From positions 806,001 to 870,000 of the forward strand of contig JAJKFH010000770.1 of assembly GCA_023333565.1 (NCBI GenBank): DNA of 64,000 nucleotides, written 5' to 3'. The notes under the pieces are model-generated. The model did no database searches. It was not told where the DNA came from and was given only the letters and a program-made list of their open reading frames with translations. Origin of the DNA: Puffinus mauretanicus (Eukaryota; Chordata; Aves; Procellariiformes; Procellariidae). Made by a program: the position numbers and the translations under genes. Positions 36,244 through 51,200 of this stretch are shown in pieces (the stretch's first letter is position 1; every line of letters starts with the position of its first letter).

Positions 36244-39200
36244 CTAGAAGTAGAAGTATTTGTTTCAATAATTAGCCAGCAAAAAAGTGTTTTTCGGTAC
36301 CATTCCCCACTTGATAGCAGGAGTACAGGGGCAAATCCACTTGCTTGGCTCTCTGAACTGTGCCTTTTTCACTGTTACAGTGTAGAGGTTGTCTAAAGTG
36401 CAGTTCTCGACTTTCAAGAGAACTTTCAATGTTTCTCGGCATTTGGAAGACAGAGCTGCCTTTATTCAGCACCTTTACCAGACCGTGGTTAACAATCTGC
36501 TGCTCCCGATCCCTCTCGGGCATCTTCCAGGCTCACCAAAAACAGGAGTGATGCGGCATAGTGAAGCAATACCTGCTGATGTCACTATCTGAGCTCAGTT
36601 TGCACAGTAGCGATAGACAAATGAAGGCTCAGACCCCCCATCGTCTTTGTCTGGGAAACAAGTCTGGTTACAAATAAAGGCACTGAAAGTTGTGTGCCAG
36701 CAAATGCAGCTGATGTAAAACTCAGCGGCTACTCTGCTTCGTTGTCCAGATCGGTCTAAACAGCACTATCACCAGCTCCGTGTCCTTTTTCTGTCACAGT
36801 ACTTCAAAATGGTCAATTCTTAAACACTCAGAACTAGAGATGTTTGTAGTACCTGCAGGACGTGAACTTATCCACAAATCTGCTATGCACACATCTTAGT
36901 TATGCAGTTTGTGCCCCATGCTTTCTCTTCTTATAATACCCCAAACGCTGGAAGTCCTTTAGAGACCCTGGAGGAGGGTTGCCAACATGCATGCTACCGT
37001 ACATTCTGAACAGCCAGTGGAACATAACTTCTGTTTCTCCCTTTGAGTTTTTGTCAACACATACAGCAACGTTGTTAGGGATTGTAATATTCCACATGAA
37101 ATACCAGCTACCTACAGGATAATTCTAGCCTCTCCCATCACTGTTTGAGGTAAGTGTGAAGAAATGCAGTTGCAAAGTTGGCTGGGCTGTTTTGTAGTAG
37201 TGTCACATTTAGTGAAAGTGAGTGGAGGAGAAAGAAAGTGTGCAGCTCAGCAGGCTGGAGTGATGAAACATCTCACAGGTTGTCCAATGATAGTGACTGG
37301 ACTCTGCTGATTGTTTGGAACATGAGTTCCACTTTCATAAGAGACTGCTGAGGCTCTGTTTCAGTGAAGAGATGATGCCTGAGATCTTTCATTCACACGT
37401 GGAAAAAGAAAAAAAAGAAAAAAAAAAGTTCTAAGGCTCTTATACTGCTAGAGCAAAAAGACACTGTGTCCTAAAAGCTAGCAAATTGGTCAGCCTCAGT
37501 GCTGGATGTCTGCAATTTTAGGAAAAAAACAGAAAATCAGTATGCTGTATGAAATGAAACTTGGTGACAAGCTTGGGGTGACATTTTAGGGGGAGAACCG
37601 AGTGTGTCCTTACCTGATGGAATCTCTTAATCAAGACCTTTGGCAAACTAGCACTGGTGAGGTGAAAAGACAATGAGTTACCCTCTTTCTGTTCTAGGCA
37701 GGCTTCCTTTTTTCACTAGTATTCAGGCAGGAATCAGGTGAGGGCCAGAGACATACTTGAGTTGTCCTGGCTTAGGAGAGAATCTGAAGACCTTTCACAG
37801 CACAAAGGCCTTCAACTTTGGGGTTTTTTTTGGTATGTGATTCAAAGTGGATCCAAATGAGCTATTTGGCTGGGATACTCTTTTCATTGAGGCAACATAA
37901 ACTGTAGACCTGCTCCAGATTTAGGAGAAATTGGCCAGAAGATAAGGGTAGCTGCTGAAGCCTAGTGAAGAAGAGGAAGGCATGGGCTGAAAGCAACAGC
38001 TACAACAGCAGGGAAATCTCTTGGTCAATTCAGTTAGATAATCAGAAGGAGAATCACAGATTGCCATTTGTTGGCAGAGAATTATCTTATCATGGCTGAT
38101 ACTAGAGAAGAACTGAAGATACAAAACTTGCAGACACATAAAGGCACATACTTAAATGTTTGTCCTCTGGCTACTGTAAAGGCAGAAATAACTCTAGTCT
38201 TAATTGCCACACTGTGAATGGCCGTATAGACCCCAAATCAAGGGAAAACCATTATTTTCTTCACCAATTAAATCCAGCATGCTGACACCTTCTCAGCAGA
38301 GTACATTTCTGATTGTAAATTCATGTGTGCCATTGAAAGTGATAGAAATAGTATTTTATTAATCTTAAATATTTAGATAGTTTATCTGTTCCATTTAATA
38401 AGGTAAATAAGGGTTGTATAAGGTACTCCTGTACTACAAAAAATCCTGCTGGATTCAGTGTGGAGAGTCAAGTGCATTTGCTAAGGAGAACATGCTGCTA
38501 ACCCCAAAGCATGAACTGGATTCATTTTACACCTGCATAGTTTCTGTCCACAGGAGAGCTGTCTTCCAGAAACTGTAGCCACTGGGTTTGGCTCTTACCA
38601 AGATCCAAATACAAGCTACTTAAATTTTTAAAATCTAACTGAAATCTTCCAACCCTGTTTTCAAGCACTGCAGGGCACAGGAATCGATCTGTTACGTGCT
38701 CATTGTATCGCGTTGCGCAACACTTCGGCCACTCTTTGGATTTGCTGCTCTCCGTAGATCATGGCTCATGTTCTACTGTACCTGTGTGGTTGAAGTAGTT
38801 AGGAGTTAAGCTAGTTACAGTGATATGAATGTGTCAGAAAGGTCAAACAAAGTTCTAAAATCCAAAGCTTCATGCTACCAGACTGAGTATGCTAAATTTT
38901 TGCAAGAATGTACTAGTAAAGTAATAACCCTTTCAGTGGACTCTTGTCAGTTTAGTAACAGTAATGATAGAGCTATAATATGCTGGCCACTGCCAAAAAT
39001 AATCCAACAACTTTTCCGACTGTTCTGCCACCCTAAGAAAACACTGCTTCAGTTCCAACTGGCTGGTTTTTAACCACAAAAGAGTTTATTTTCAGCAGGG
39101 CTTTTTTTTAAGTTCTTTTACGGTCTTCTTCCCGGATTCCCGGTTGTGGTGGAATCCAGTAAATGATGCAGTGTTACTCAAATGATGCTGAAGACAGCAT

Positions 39201-42200
39201 CTATATACTATTCCTCTCTATCTACCATTCCGAGAGATTAATAAAATATCCTACTGAAGTAAGTATTTCTTCAGAATGTACGTGCATTCAGGATTACAGA
39301 CCTGGGGGGTAAAAAACTCCATTTTTCCTTCTTAGTCTCAGCACATTAGTAGGAGTAGTGGCACATTATAAATATATAAAAAGCTGTTTACACATGAATG
39401 CTTCATGGGGGTTTGCAGTAAAACAAATACAGTATTTGCCAACTGATCTAAGAGCTCTCTGAAAAAGGTAATAATTGAAATATAGATGATCAGTCTCCCT
39501 ATTTCTTTGCTTATTTGGCAATCGCGATAAAGACGCCACTAGTAAAAGCTGAACAGTCTAAAAGCAGTGTTACAAGGGGCTTAATGTAAGAGTGGAGAAA
39601 TGGATCACATCAAAAAGCAAGTGGTTCTGTGTCTTGAAAAACTCCTTGCTTGCAGGCACCTGTAAGAGAAACAAGTGCCAAACAAAACAAGTATATATAG
39701 GGAATTCCCATTTTTTTAAACAGTTATCCCACAGAATGTGAGGAAGAACGGACGAAAAGGGTATGTTGCCTGGAAACTTATTTAGAACTGAAAATTTAGT
39801 AAATTTACTAAATTAATTGCTTCCAATAAGAATAGCAGTGCTTAAAATTATTGCCAAATCTCTGTATAGATCTCTGTTTCATGTAAAACCCCCAAACTCG
39901 TAACTCTTGATTCCAGTGCAGATCAATTTCAATTCAGACTGCAGTACTTGGACAGTTAGCAACCGGGTTATAAAGCATGTAAAGATATATGTGAGAGTTT
40001 TGGAATTCCAAGAGCAATTTAGAGATGTGACACTTCTCTGTGAAAACTGCGGTTGAATTCTGGCAGCTCTGTTTTTGCTAGAATACAGAAATATAGCTCT
40101 TTTAAACCTGGAAGCATTGATAAAGTAGCATTACAGTGGGGAGAAAAAATGGTGTACTATGTTGAAGTAGTTCCATTTCATGACTACCACTTGGATAACT
40201 GGAAATACAGCATGGAGGATTGGACTTTAGGACATCACCCACTCTTTTTCCCCAGGACACTGAACAGTGCAGCTTCTCACTTCAAGAATGTTAATGTTTT
40301 ATTTTAAAGTTTCTGAAGGAGAGAAAATGGAAGCTAGATTTAGCACAACTCTAGCAGACCAATATTGGTCATGTTTAACCAACATAAACTCCTCCCTCAG
40401 ATATTCAGCTCTGTCAGAACAAATCAGAAATACTTCTTCTGCACATCTGTTACAATACTAATGTTTTAAATAGCTTTTCTGGGGGGTGTATTTTAAACAG
40501 AAGTGACTTGACTTAACCAACCCAGAAGGGTCCCTTCCAATTCTGTGTTCTTCTAAAATCAGCTGTTTTCACAGAATAATAAGATATATATACTTGATGG
40601 TAACTGGCAAAACGTCAACACCATGTTTTGCTACATTTCAGGGGTATTTTTACATTTGTGTTTAAAGTGGATTGATTTTGCTCTTTCATTGACTCAGTAG
40701 GAAAGGCTGGGGGAGACAGATGAAAACCTGCTACTTGAAATTTACTTGAAAAACATATAATTACATTTCAGAAAGTTCATGGTCTTCTAATGTTCTGAGA
40801 CCTGAGAGGGCTTGAAGGGAATCCTTAAGCCATTATGACTAAGAGCAGTGTCAGAGGCACTGCATTTCAGCTCTCCCTTGATCTTAGCTGATGAGCAAGA
40901 AAATGGGAATTTCTAATGGACTCAACATTTCATTCCTCTATTATATCTACAGTGACTCACCCTGTAAGTAAGAGCTTTATGTATGCTGAAGAGCCAGTTG
41001 GAAGCTACCTGTGTCTCATACACTTCCTTTTGTTCAAATGCCTCCAGTTCTGAAATGTTCCTTTGAGTATTTCTAGGGAGAGCAGTAGACTGAGAAAAAT
41101 GCTGCCCTGCAGCAATGAGCATGCATCATATCACCATGACCGTCGTCATCACAGGATGTGCAACGAATATCTACCTCTACATTTCTGACTCAAGTTTAGT
41201 GTAGGCAAGGGTAATAACAAGAATGCTTGATAGCCCATGATGCATCTGCCCATTTTGGGTACTTAAGGGAAAATAGCACTATAAGTCTTGACCTGCAGGG
41301 TGGGGATTCACCAGATCAGAAACCAATAGGGCTTTGGAAAGCACTTCTTCTTAGGGTTTATTTTATGCTTATTAGGGCATAAGTAATGGGAATGGCTTAT
41401 TTGCAGGAGCCTAAGTTTATCACTTCTATCCTCCTGAACCAGTATGTAACTATTTCAATTGCTAGTGCAGAGAAGCCCCAAAAGAGGAAAACAAGTCTAT
41501 TACCTATCACCTTCGTTGACACTCCATTCCCTCAGAGCACAGGGTGCCGAGTGAAACTACCTGATGGGAGAGATCCAGCCTGCAGCAACAGGTGGCGGTT
41601 TCTTGCAGTAGGTGATGGAGACTTGTAACACAGGACAGACAGAGCTTAAGGCTCACTTTGTAACTACAGAGTTGTAAAACATAATTGAGACTTCTGTTTC
41701 TAAGAATGTAATGTTTGGCATCGTGATACTCTCGCATGTAGAATACGCTCATGGGAATTTAGAGTCATCAACAGTCATCTAAAATGTGGCTTCCTTCAGA
41801 AACAGTACATGATCTTCAAGTCATGATGGCCATACCAGTAAAAACTTGCAATGGGATGCAGCTCTTATTGTGACAGATTGGCTGTTAGTACAGTGTTAAA
41901 CATGCACAGAGCCACCCTGACAGAAGAGAAAATTTTATCCTATTTAAGATAACAAAGACAAACTGGCAGTCATTAAATAAACGATACAGAAATTGTCTCT
42001 GTCAGGATAAAAATCTCTTTAAATACAGTAAAGGAAAAATGAATTAATGGTCACTTATCAAAACTAGTGAGAAATCTGTCTGAAAATAAATGACAGAAAA
42101 AAGCCTTAGAAGGAGCATATGAATCTGATTCTCCTGAAGTTGATGGCCTCAATGGCATAAAGCTGGTAGAATTAAGTGAGCTAGAAATAAAAATGCTGGC

Positions 42201-45200
42201 TAGAAATAAGTTATCTGAGCATAGTACAGTTGTATATCATCCCTGTATTATCATCTATAAAGCAAATCCTAAAATTAATGATTGACATGTGATGATTACT
42301 TGGGAACTTTCAATATAGACTTCAAACTGTATATATATTTTATAGGACTCCAGGGTTTCATAAATCCTAATTCATTGGCACAAAGGAGTGACTAAAGATC
42401 TCAGGCACTAACTGACAGGAAAACTACTGCAGCATAAATGGGATAAATCCATCCCACCCATATAAAGTTGGATGCCTTTGAGGTCTGCGCCTCCATCCTG
42501 CCCAACTACCAGCCAGCATGAAAGATTGCTGCTCACCCACAGTTCCTGTCCAAACACAAGAAGAGGAGTCGTTCCCTAGTTGCTGCTTAAAACAGCAAGT
42601 CCAAAAGAACTGCATGAGGGTAGGTGCATGGCCTGTCCCTTTCTCCCTCTACACTTTCCCAAGTGGATCTTGAGCTGCTTCTGACAAGTGTCTAGCTTGC
42701 TCTATTTGAGGTTTCCAATACGAAATGACGAGAAATGAAAGAACTGGAATTTCAGACTTTATGAAACTACCAAAATCAAACTGGAATTCATCTGGGAAAA
42801 GAAAGTATGAGGGCAATCAGACTACAATGTTACTATCCCATCTTACAGCCAAAAGTAGTTAAGGCAGAAAAATACAGTATCTTTAAGGGCCAGTAAACTT
42901 TTCCAACTAGTGATTCCAGCTATTCAGAAGGGAATATAAATTCTGATTCTTGTCCAAACCCTGATTAATAAGAACCAGCTGAATCCTAAGAGCAATGCTA
43001 GCATTTAATTTTTATTCAAGCTCATAATTTTAATTTTTGTTATCCTTTTTCACCTTTCTACCACTGTACAAAGAAATTTGAAAGAAAGTAGATTTTTAGC
43101 GATTGGACATGTATTGTAGTGTAATGCATAAATGTGGTGACTCCAAAAATGAGGTAGTAAATAAAAATGAGCTGGTATGTCATGATCAGATTCCCAAAGA
43201 TAGATTCCATCATCTGTAATGTTTCTCTAGATCTTGAATTTGGAAAAGAATGTTCTGTAAGTACAAAGAGCATCCAGAAATTATGGCCAAGATCCTCATG
43301 ACTTTTAATACTTGATGCCTGTGTGTTTCAGGCTTTCCTGTCCTATTCATTCTTTACATCAAAAAAGAATTTTATCTTCTACTAATCTTCCAGTGCTTTT
43401 ATAACTATTTTAAAAGCCTCAACGATACTTTAATGGGGCAGGAATTCTGCAAAAACAAAAGGGAATTTGAAGTGTATCTGTACTTGGCAAGTCAAAATAC
43501 AGGAAGAATGCAGCAAAGAATGCTAGAGTTGAGAGAACTTTAAAATGTATCTTCTACTGAAGCTGAGGATCTGGCTGCACTTGATAAAAAATTTTGTAGG
43601 TGGAGCAGTTCAAAATGATGTGTTGGATTTCTTTCCATTAAAAAAAAACCCTTAAGGGTATAGACAAAGGATTGCAAAATAAAACTCCTAAATGGAGATG
43701 CTCTTGTGTTCATTCAGAGATCTCCGAGATAGTGGAGAAATAGGCAATACTGAAACAGAATATTACTTTGCATATGTAGGATTTTCCATCCAAAAATGTC
43801 AAGTCATTTTACAAGCACTTAATCAAATGGGCCTCGCCACTAGCTTGTGGTCTATCAGTAGAAGTTACTTCTGTATCAAGTGAAGAACCTGAAGAATAGC
43901 ATAGGATTCTTGCCAAGCAGTAGCTATGTTCCTTTTCTCCCTTGCGCCTCCCCCCCCCTTTGTTTTTTTAAACTTCTAGGATATTCTTTCCTATTTCTAA
44001 ATCTGTTTTGCCTTCATGAGACCTACGGAATTCAATTACCTTTTTAGTGATTGAATTCCTTCTCGAAAGATTTACTTTACATGACAATATGGAAATAGAG
44101 ACAAGAAAACTCAAATGACAGCTTTAGAAATTGACTTCCTTATTTTCATTGCAGTTGAAAATGGGTATTGACCCCGTGGCAGTCACATTCATTCTGTGCC
44201 TAGCTTATTGTAACTACATTTAACTCATTTTGTTAAAAGTCCACATGAGGTATGGGAATAATACTTTTAATTAACTTTTAAATGTTAATGTTTTTCTTTA
44301 AATCAACATGCCACAAGTTGAATGTCTAAAAACCTAAGTAATTGGGCTGTTGCTCAATAGCGGTTTGACTTCTATATTCTTTGACATATCCTATAAATTT
44401 GATAAGTATGTAATTTCTGGGTGACTACTGGACATAAGCAATGGAGAGCAGTGAGCTGTGTCCTGCTATACATGTGGTGACGTGGAAAGATTTGGGCAGA
44501 TATTTGTGTATCTTCTCATTGCAAAGCCTGAGCTTGTTCTGAAGATTGTAAAGACGTAGTGATGCTCAAACTCTTGTGCTCCACCTGCCTTTCCCATTTC
44601 ATTTGCGTTCAAAATTATTTCCTTAGAATTCCTAAGTACTCCACTACAGAGATGTGAAATATAGTGGGCTTTGCCATCTAACCTAAGCAAATACTTTAGT
44701 TGGGTGCAAGAAAAACTTTCACCTTTGAAGGCTTTTTAGTAGTTTCTGGTGACTTGAAAGTTATTAAAGAGGTGGAAAAAAGGGTTTTCTTTCTCTGCAC
44801 AGCAAGACCCTTTTAAATCTGGTGGAATTTTGAAATGAGAGGGTAAAATCTCCTAAGAACAGGGTCTGTAGTAGAGCTGTCCACAAAAAAATCTGGAAAC
44901 ACTGCCAAATAAAACAAAGTAAAACACAGAAACACTGAAAGAGTTATCAGATTGCAGTATCATCTGTGTAACTGTTGTAATGTTCTCCAGCAGCAAACAC
45001 AAGTAGTTCTTACAGGAGAAGTAAGAGTCTCCTGACATTTAGGGTAGTTTACCGAGAAAAACACAAAAGGAAACAAGCAAATAGGATTTCATCTTTGAGT
45101 TCTAGCACTTCAGAAGCAACGATGCTACATCATTTTCTATGAAGAGACAGAGCTGTTTTGTGAACTATGGTGCTGCTGGAATTTTTACCCATGTGCTTTC

Positions 45201-48200
45201 ACTTTCGTACTTCATATGTTTGTACTCGGTACTTACTTAGGATTAAAGTATGGTTTCTGTGTAAATGTGTTGACGTTATGCAAAATGCTCCATACCTACA
45301 TTTTTTTTCCTGAATGTTTTCTGTTCTGAACTTTTTTCAGCCTAGAAGATCGTCTTGATTAATTGGCAGCAGAGTAAACCATTGCAAGGCTGATCTGTGT
45401 AAGTGTTCAGGATGTTTGGGAAACAGATCCTATTTCTTCGCACTCTTTTATTTGCCTTATTGTCCTTATTTGTTCATTGTATTTTTGTGTGTGTGTGCCT
45501 CAAGTGGTAGAAAAACAAGTGTGTTTTTGTCAATGTTTGTAATCCATATGAGTACCAGTTCCTTCTCTCGTTATCATAACCCTTTTTTGCACCTTTCTTA
45601 CGGAATGAATGGATTAAAAAGCAGTAGGAGAATGTGATTACTATCCACAAGTCCAGCCTGTGACTGCTGTTGTGACTAAGCGGTACAGCAGCAAACACAC
45701 ACAATATGCACTTGCACTAAATCATTGCATAAGGGCCAGAGAGACCTGTGCACTCCCTGTCTAAACAGAACAGCTGTTCTGTGCAACAGTTGTGCTGATT
45801 TGATAATGATTTGCTGGGCAGCACACTCAAGGACCAACCAATATATTCCTGCTGGTAAAATCTCATATTCTCTGGAACTCAGTCCTGCCCGTGGTCATGC
45901 CTATGTCTTGACATACTCTTTTTTGTTTCCTCTCCAGCTCCAAGTGCTGTCTGCTACATATGCTTTCTGACTGTGTCCTCTTCTTTATTTGCAAGTCTCC
46001 CTGCCTTCTCCTTTCACACATTGAGACCAGCTGCCTCAGAGTTGCTGCCCTACCCAATCTTCGCTGCAGTGCATGTTGGACCTCTTGTTGTCTTAAGCAT
46101 CTTGGCTTTCATCTACTGTGGAAGATATTTACTCGTTACTCTATTTACCCATTGCACAGTGACTCGCACAGTTGCAACTGCTGGCAACCATTAAGAGAGG
46201 TAGTAACAAAATGTAGTGGATTCTGTACGTTAGCAACAAAATATATATTCAGAAAAACTAATTCAAACTGCATTTCCTTGTACTGGATAAATGAGTACAT
46301 TTATTGACTTGATTTAGGAGGTTACTTCATTCTTATGCTCTGAGAATCTCAGCTCTACTTCAGTTGAGACCCTGACGCTAAACCTGTGCGGCCAGAAAAA
46401 TACAGTCCAGACTTCTGCACTGTGCAAAGCTCCCAGCATCCTGAGTGTGTCAGGCAGCTGCTGCACAAAAAAATCTGACTAATGCTCCCAGAGAGCAAAG
46501 ATAGTTTGAACTGGGTCCATATTTTAGCTGTATGGTGTGGGCTTCTGGGCACAGACCCAGTGAGCAGTGGGTGAGTAGGAGTTTTCTGTCTTTGTATTAT
46601 GTCAGAGTTTGAGGGGAGGCAGCTGCTGTGAATGTTTTAAGATAGGAGGTTTTTCTTCCCCACCCAGACATTTAAGGTGAAATGAAATTCAAGGTGAAAT
46701 TTTAACGTGGGAAGGGGTTTGTCTGGATCTTGAACCAGCGGCTTCTGGAGCCTGACCACTCTGCAATATCCTTACCTCACACAAAGCTTGAATGATGATC
46801 AGTGTAATGTGCAGAGAAGTGAATGATGATACAGAGTGTAAGATGTTCTCCCTTGCTGGGAGTCTGCAGCTGTCTCTGAAATAAATGCCTGTGTCTTTGA
46901 ACAGTTCTCCTGGTCATACAGTTATTCTCTGCAGAAGGACAGTTAAACCGAGAAGTGTTTGTAAAGAAAAGATCTGATCCTTTCTTGTATTGTTCACTCC
47001 CTTATACATGGGAATCCTTTAAGCAAAGAACAAAGTGCAAAGAAGTTTAAATGAGGGTCAGGCTTCAGCAGCCTCTGCTTAAGAACAGGAAACAGGGAGT
47101 TGGACTAACCTGTAAGCCTCAACAATTCTTACAAATCTGCATTTGGCAACACACTTGCATTAGGAACATTTGTAGGGTTCTTAGATGTTCATTTTCTGTT
47201 TTCTGGCACCAGCTGAATGCATTTTTCGCTACAGTCAAAAAGTATAACGGGGAAGATGTGTCTCTTTCCTTTTAGTTGTGCACTTGTATGTTTCTACCAG
47301 TTTTTATAGAACTCTCTTTGGCCTTGTTTTAAGTCTGAATAAATCTGAATGCTTAAATTGCAAAGCAATACTAATGGCTGATGTCGTTGCATGTCTTTAT
47401 GCTGTTCACACTTCAACTTTCTGTGGGGTTCACTGACTTCCCTGGTATGCAGAGCTTGAAATATGGGAATTCTAATAGAAGTAGGCCAGGATTAGAACAT
47501 TATTGTTAGTGTGTTTACCAGCGTATTATTTTCCTTGCTGTCTTTTATTATATAATATAATAATGAGGTATGAACTTTTTTTACATTTCCATAGTGAGAA
47601 CAATCAATAGATTGAATGTGTGAACTCTTGGAACTGGGATGACTAAAGTGCTGTAACAGGTTTTCTCACCCTACATTCATCAAAACATCTTGCAGGAGCT
47701 GATTAAAAAAACTTCTTTTACTACTGTATCACACACCTTATAGAAGATATGGGGGAAGGAGTCGGAGTGGGAGGAGACACTTCTGAAAGTTGTGGAATGG
47801 TAACTTGCTATAGGAATGAGAAGCTACAGAAATAATAATTTGTAAATAATATTTGAAGGCTACAGCAGGTAAATGCAATACAGCTTGAGGTTCAGATCAT
47901 GCTTCCAGTTTAATAAGGGAAAAATGTTGCAAACAAATGCACATATGTTCCTAGCGTGACAAGATGTGAAGAACCTTTGGTTGCTTAAACTACTGAAAAG
48001 GATGGCAGTTCCAAAACCTGTAAACTCATCAGCTTGAGGCAGCACTGCAGCTAGCTATGGTATGCGAATGCTGTTGATACCACTGCTACAAAATGGAGCG
48101 TGTTACTCAAACCAGTGTGAATAAAGAGTTATGGCCTGCATGGAAGAGTGCTATCTTTGTGCAAACTTTGATGTTAAAAAATGGTAACTTGAACTCACAG

Positions 48201-51200
48201 ATACACTGATTACCCTGCTAAAAGAAGACTTGGAATCCCTTCCCAGTATTACAGCATTTTAATTAGAAGAATGTGAGCAAAGACTTAATCTTGTTGATAG
48301 GGATAGAAAGGCAGAAACAAAATCCACAGCAACATAGCCTAAACATGAAAATCAATGGCTTGCAGGCTAGTAACAGCAATGCTAGCTCCAGCAACAAAAC
48401 TATTCCCTGTCCCGACTTTTCATACAAGACTAAGCTTGACAGTGAGTAAGTTGGAAGAAATACCTCTTCTGCCTTGTAACATTGAGCTATATCACACACA
48501 GCTATTTGAAAATATATAGCTGAAATGTAGGGAAAGGTATTTTAAATTTACAAACCAAATCCAGAGATACGTGATTATTTTCTTTAAATTTCCTTTTAGC
48601 TCTTCTAAATTCTTTCGACATTCAAGGATCAATAAGAATCTCATCTGTAGCTGATTCTGACAGATGTTAATCTTTCCCTTGGCTTTGCAGTCTGCTTGAA
48701 ATAGTACTTGTTTCTTCATGTTAGGCCTCTGGCAATGCTTACTGGAGTTAGGATTACAGTCTCCAGTGAATCCCATTTTTACTGTCATTAGCTTTCTAAA
48801 CTGTTCCCCATGGCTGGCAACCTCTCCGTACTTGGAGACCTACTTAGTGGGAAGCTGGGAGAGCGATGTTTTTTGTCTGTCTAGAATCATTGTGCCTTTA
48901 ATTGATATTTGTTTAACTTTGTAATTAAGTCCATTTGCGTGGTAGGCATTTTATGACAACGATCACATGCTTCGCTTGTACACTGGCTGCATTTCTGTTG
49001 CAGTTTACCTATTAATGAAAGAAAAAAAAAGCTCCATGTTTACTTCAGATCTTTCAAGTAGCCCTTTTTTTTTTTTCTTCCGTTAACTTGATTAATGAAT
49101 TCAGCAAATGTTTGGATTGGAAATTAGAGGTATGGCTCATCTGCAGATTCTGTGCTATGTTCTAGCTAAGGAAGTGGCTAGATTTATTTAGCAAAATACA
49201 GGTGCTCTGGTTTCAGTAGCTACTTGTCTAGATAGCAAGTGATACCGCTGTCAGAACCAAATTGATTCCAAATTAGAGACAAATCTTGATGAGAAAGCAA
49301 CAGGAATGGAAACATTTCTCTCCCAAATGTCAAGGACTTCATGGTGAACAGAAAACACTGGGTTCAGTATTGCTATTTGTGTTAATCAGTCATATAGCTG
49401 TGTAACAGATTGTAGGCTACAGGTTACTTTCCTTCTCTTAGAATGTGAGTCAGGGGTTACCAAAACTATGTGAGTTATAACATAGCTTGACAATGATCAC
49501 TTTAGCAGTTGGGGAAGCCAAATACTTGCTTCTTATTACGAAAAAAGAAAGCTGATTCATCAGCTGAGTCATCCTGCTCTACTTCAGCGTTGGTATGAAT
49601 GGCATTCCCTATGGATCAGCCTACACAGAGGGAAATGCCAAACCATAATCAAGACTGAGTGACTGAGTTCAATCAAATGTTTCAAAATATCCCCCATGAG
49701 TTTTAGATAAAATAAAAAGTAGGGATATTCTCAGTCAAGCAGTTAATTCTTCCTGAAAACTTGTATTGCTCTTTGCAATAATGTGAAGAGTTTCACTAGG
49801 ATTCCCTCCAAGTAGAACAACTTTATTTCCATTTTATAGGTTTACATTAGGTTACACTGTAATGTACAGATTAACAGACTGGAACATGGCACCTGCCCTC
49901 TCTCATATTCTTCTTTCTGAACGATGCTGCAATGCTGCCTTGTTTCTGGGACAGATAATTTGCAGAGCCTCTAGGAATTAAAACAAGTTTTTAGGAGCTT
50001 TTAGAAAGATAAATAATACCAGCCTACCCAACCTCTTGCAGATATTACTACTAGTGGCAAAAATCACACCTGGAAGGGAAATGGGGTATTTTAGAGTTAA
50101 GTCAGTAGGTTTTTCAGTTATTATTTTTAGAGAATTGATCCCAAAAGAATACTTCTGTGGGTTTTGTTTCTTATATCTAGCAAAAATTGTTTCAAATAGG
50201 AGCTGAAGACAGGTTATGTGAAATTTTTTGCAAGAGTTTGTCCAGTTGAAAATAACGGTGGTTGTTTAAATACTTGTTTTGTTCCTGATGTGCCCCAGGT
50301 TGTGTGCAATGATGAAAAATTTATCATCAGCACATCTGTAAATGAATCACCTTTTTTCTGGCACCCACATGATTGCGCAATTTTACTGACTGCTTGCTTT
50401 GATGAGTATTTGATATTTGTCATGTGAAGCTATTCCATCACATTTGTAGTATCAGAAATTCCAACCTTAACACCTTAATACGATGTCACAGTTAATGTAT
50501 TCATAATCGTTTTGTGTCCCAATACAATATGACACAGTAGTCTTCTTTAATTACCAATCATGTAAAAGTTACAACACAGACATCTGGCTGCAAATCATGC
50601 ACCTGGGTTAAACATTTTCTCATCTGGCTGTACTATACTTTGTAGCAGAGACTGTGCAAAGCAGGTGGTAGAACCGTAGGTAAGATCCATTATTATAAAG
50701 TAAGCAATTACTTTTCTTTTTTTTTTTTTCAGTGGATCAAGATGATAAATTTATCTCATGCCGTTAAGGCTTCACTCAACACAAATGCTGGAAATGGAAG
50801 ACTCTTCCTTTTTGTTTTAATTTTATGATTTGTTGAATGGTGGCATTGCTGGGAGAAAAGTGAAATAAAGCTGAAGGAAATAGGAGAAGGAGGTTAAAGG
50901 GTTTTGTCAGAGCTCTTCTTTGGAGTTCAGTTCTCTTTCCTCTGCTTTGTGCCTTACCACGAGTCCATGCTTCTAGAACAGGTAATTTGGAGCTCCCCCA
51001 TATGAGTGGGGAAGGTGGAAAGGGATATAAATTCTCATTCCAAATTCACACTGGACCTTTTACTAACAGGTAAAACTTGTTACTAACTCACTCAGTGTTT
51101 ATAATGCTAATTTTCAATTCTGGTTTTCTGTGCTGGGTGACGTAAACCAAAAATTGTTTCTTTTTCTACCTTTATGTTCAACCCTGTGAAGAACAGTATT

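Noticed and set aside
36900..37097. 65-codon minus-strand ORF as an NGF 5' coding exon
   Set aside because: It shows no similarity to the mammalian long-form NGF N-terminus and has no fitting splice donor.
47041..47140. CR1-like AGGGAGTTGGACTAACC segment
   Set aside because: Only a few bases resemble the CR1 3' end, and the following TCCCTTCCAACC block is absent, so it is too weak to annotate.
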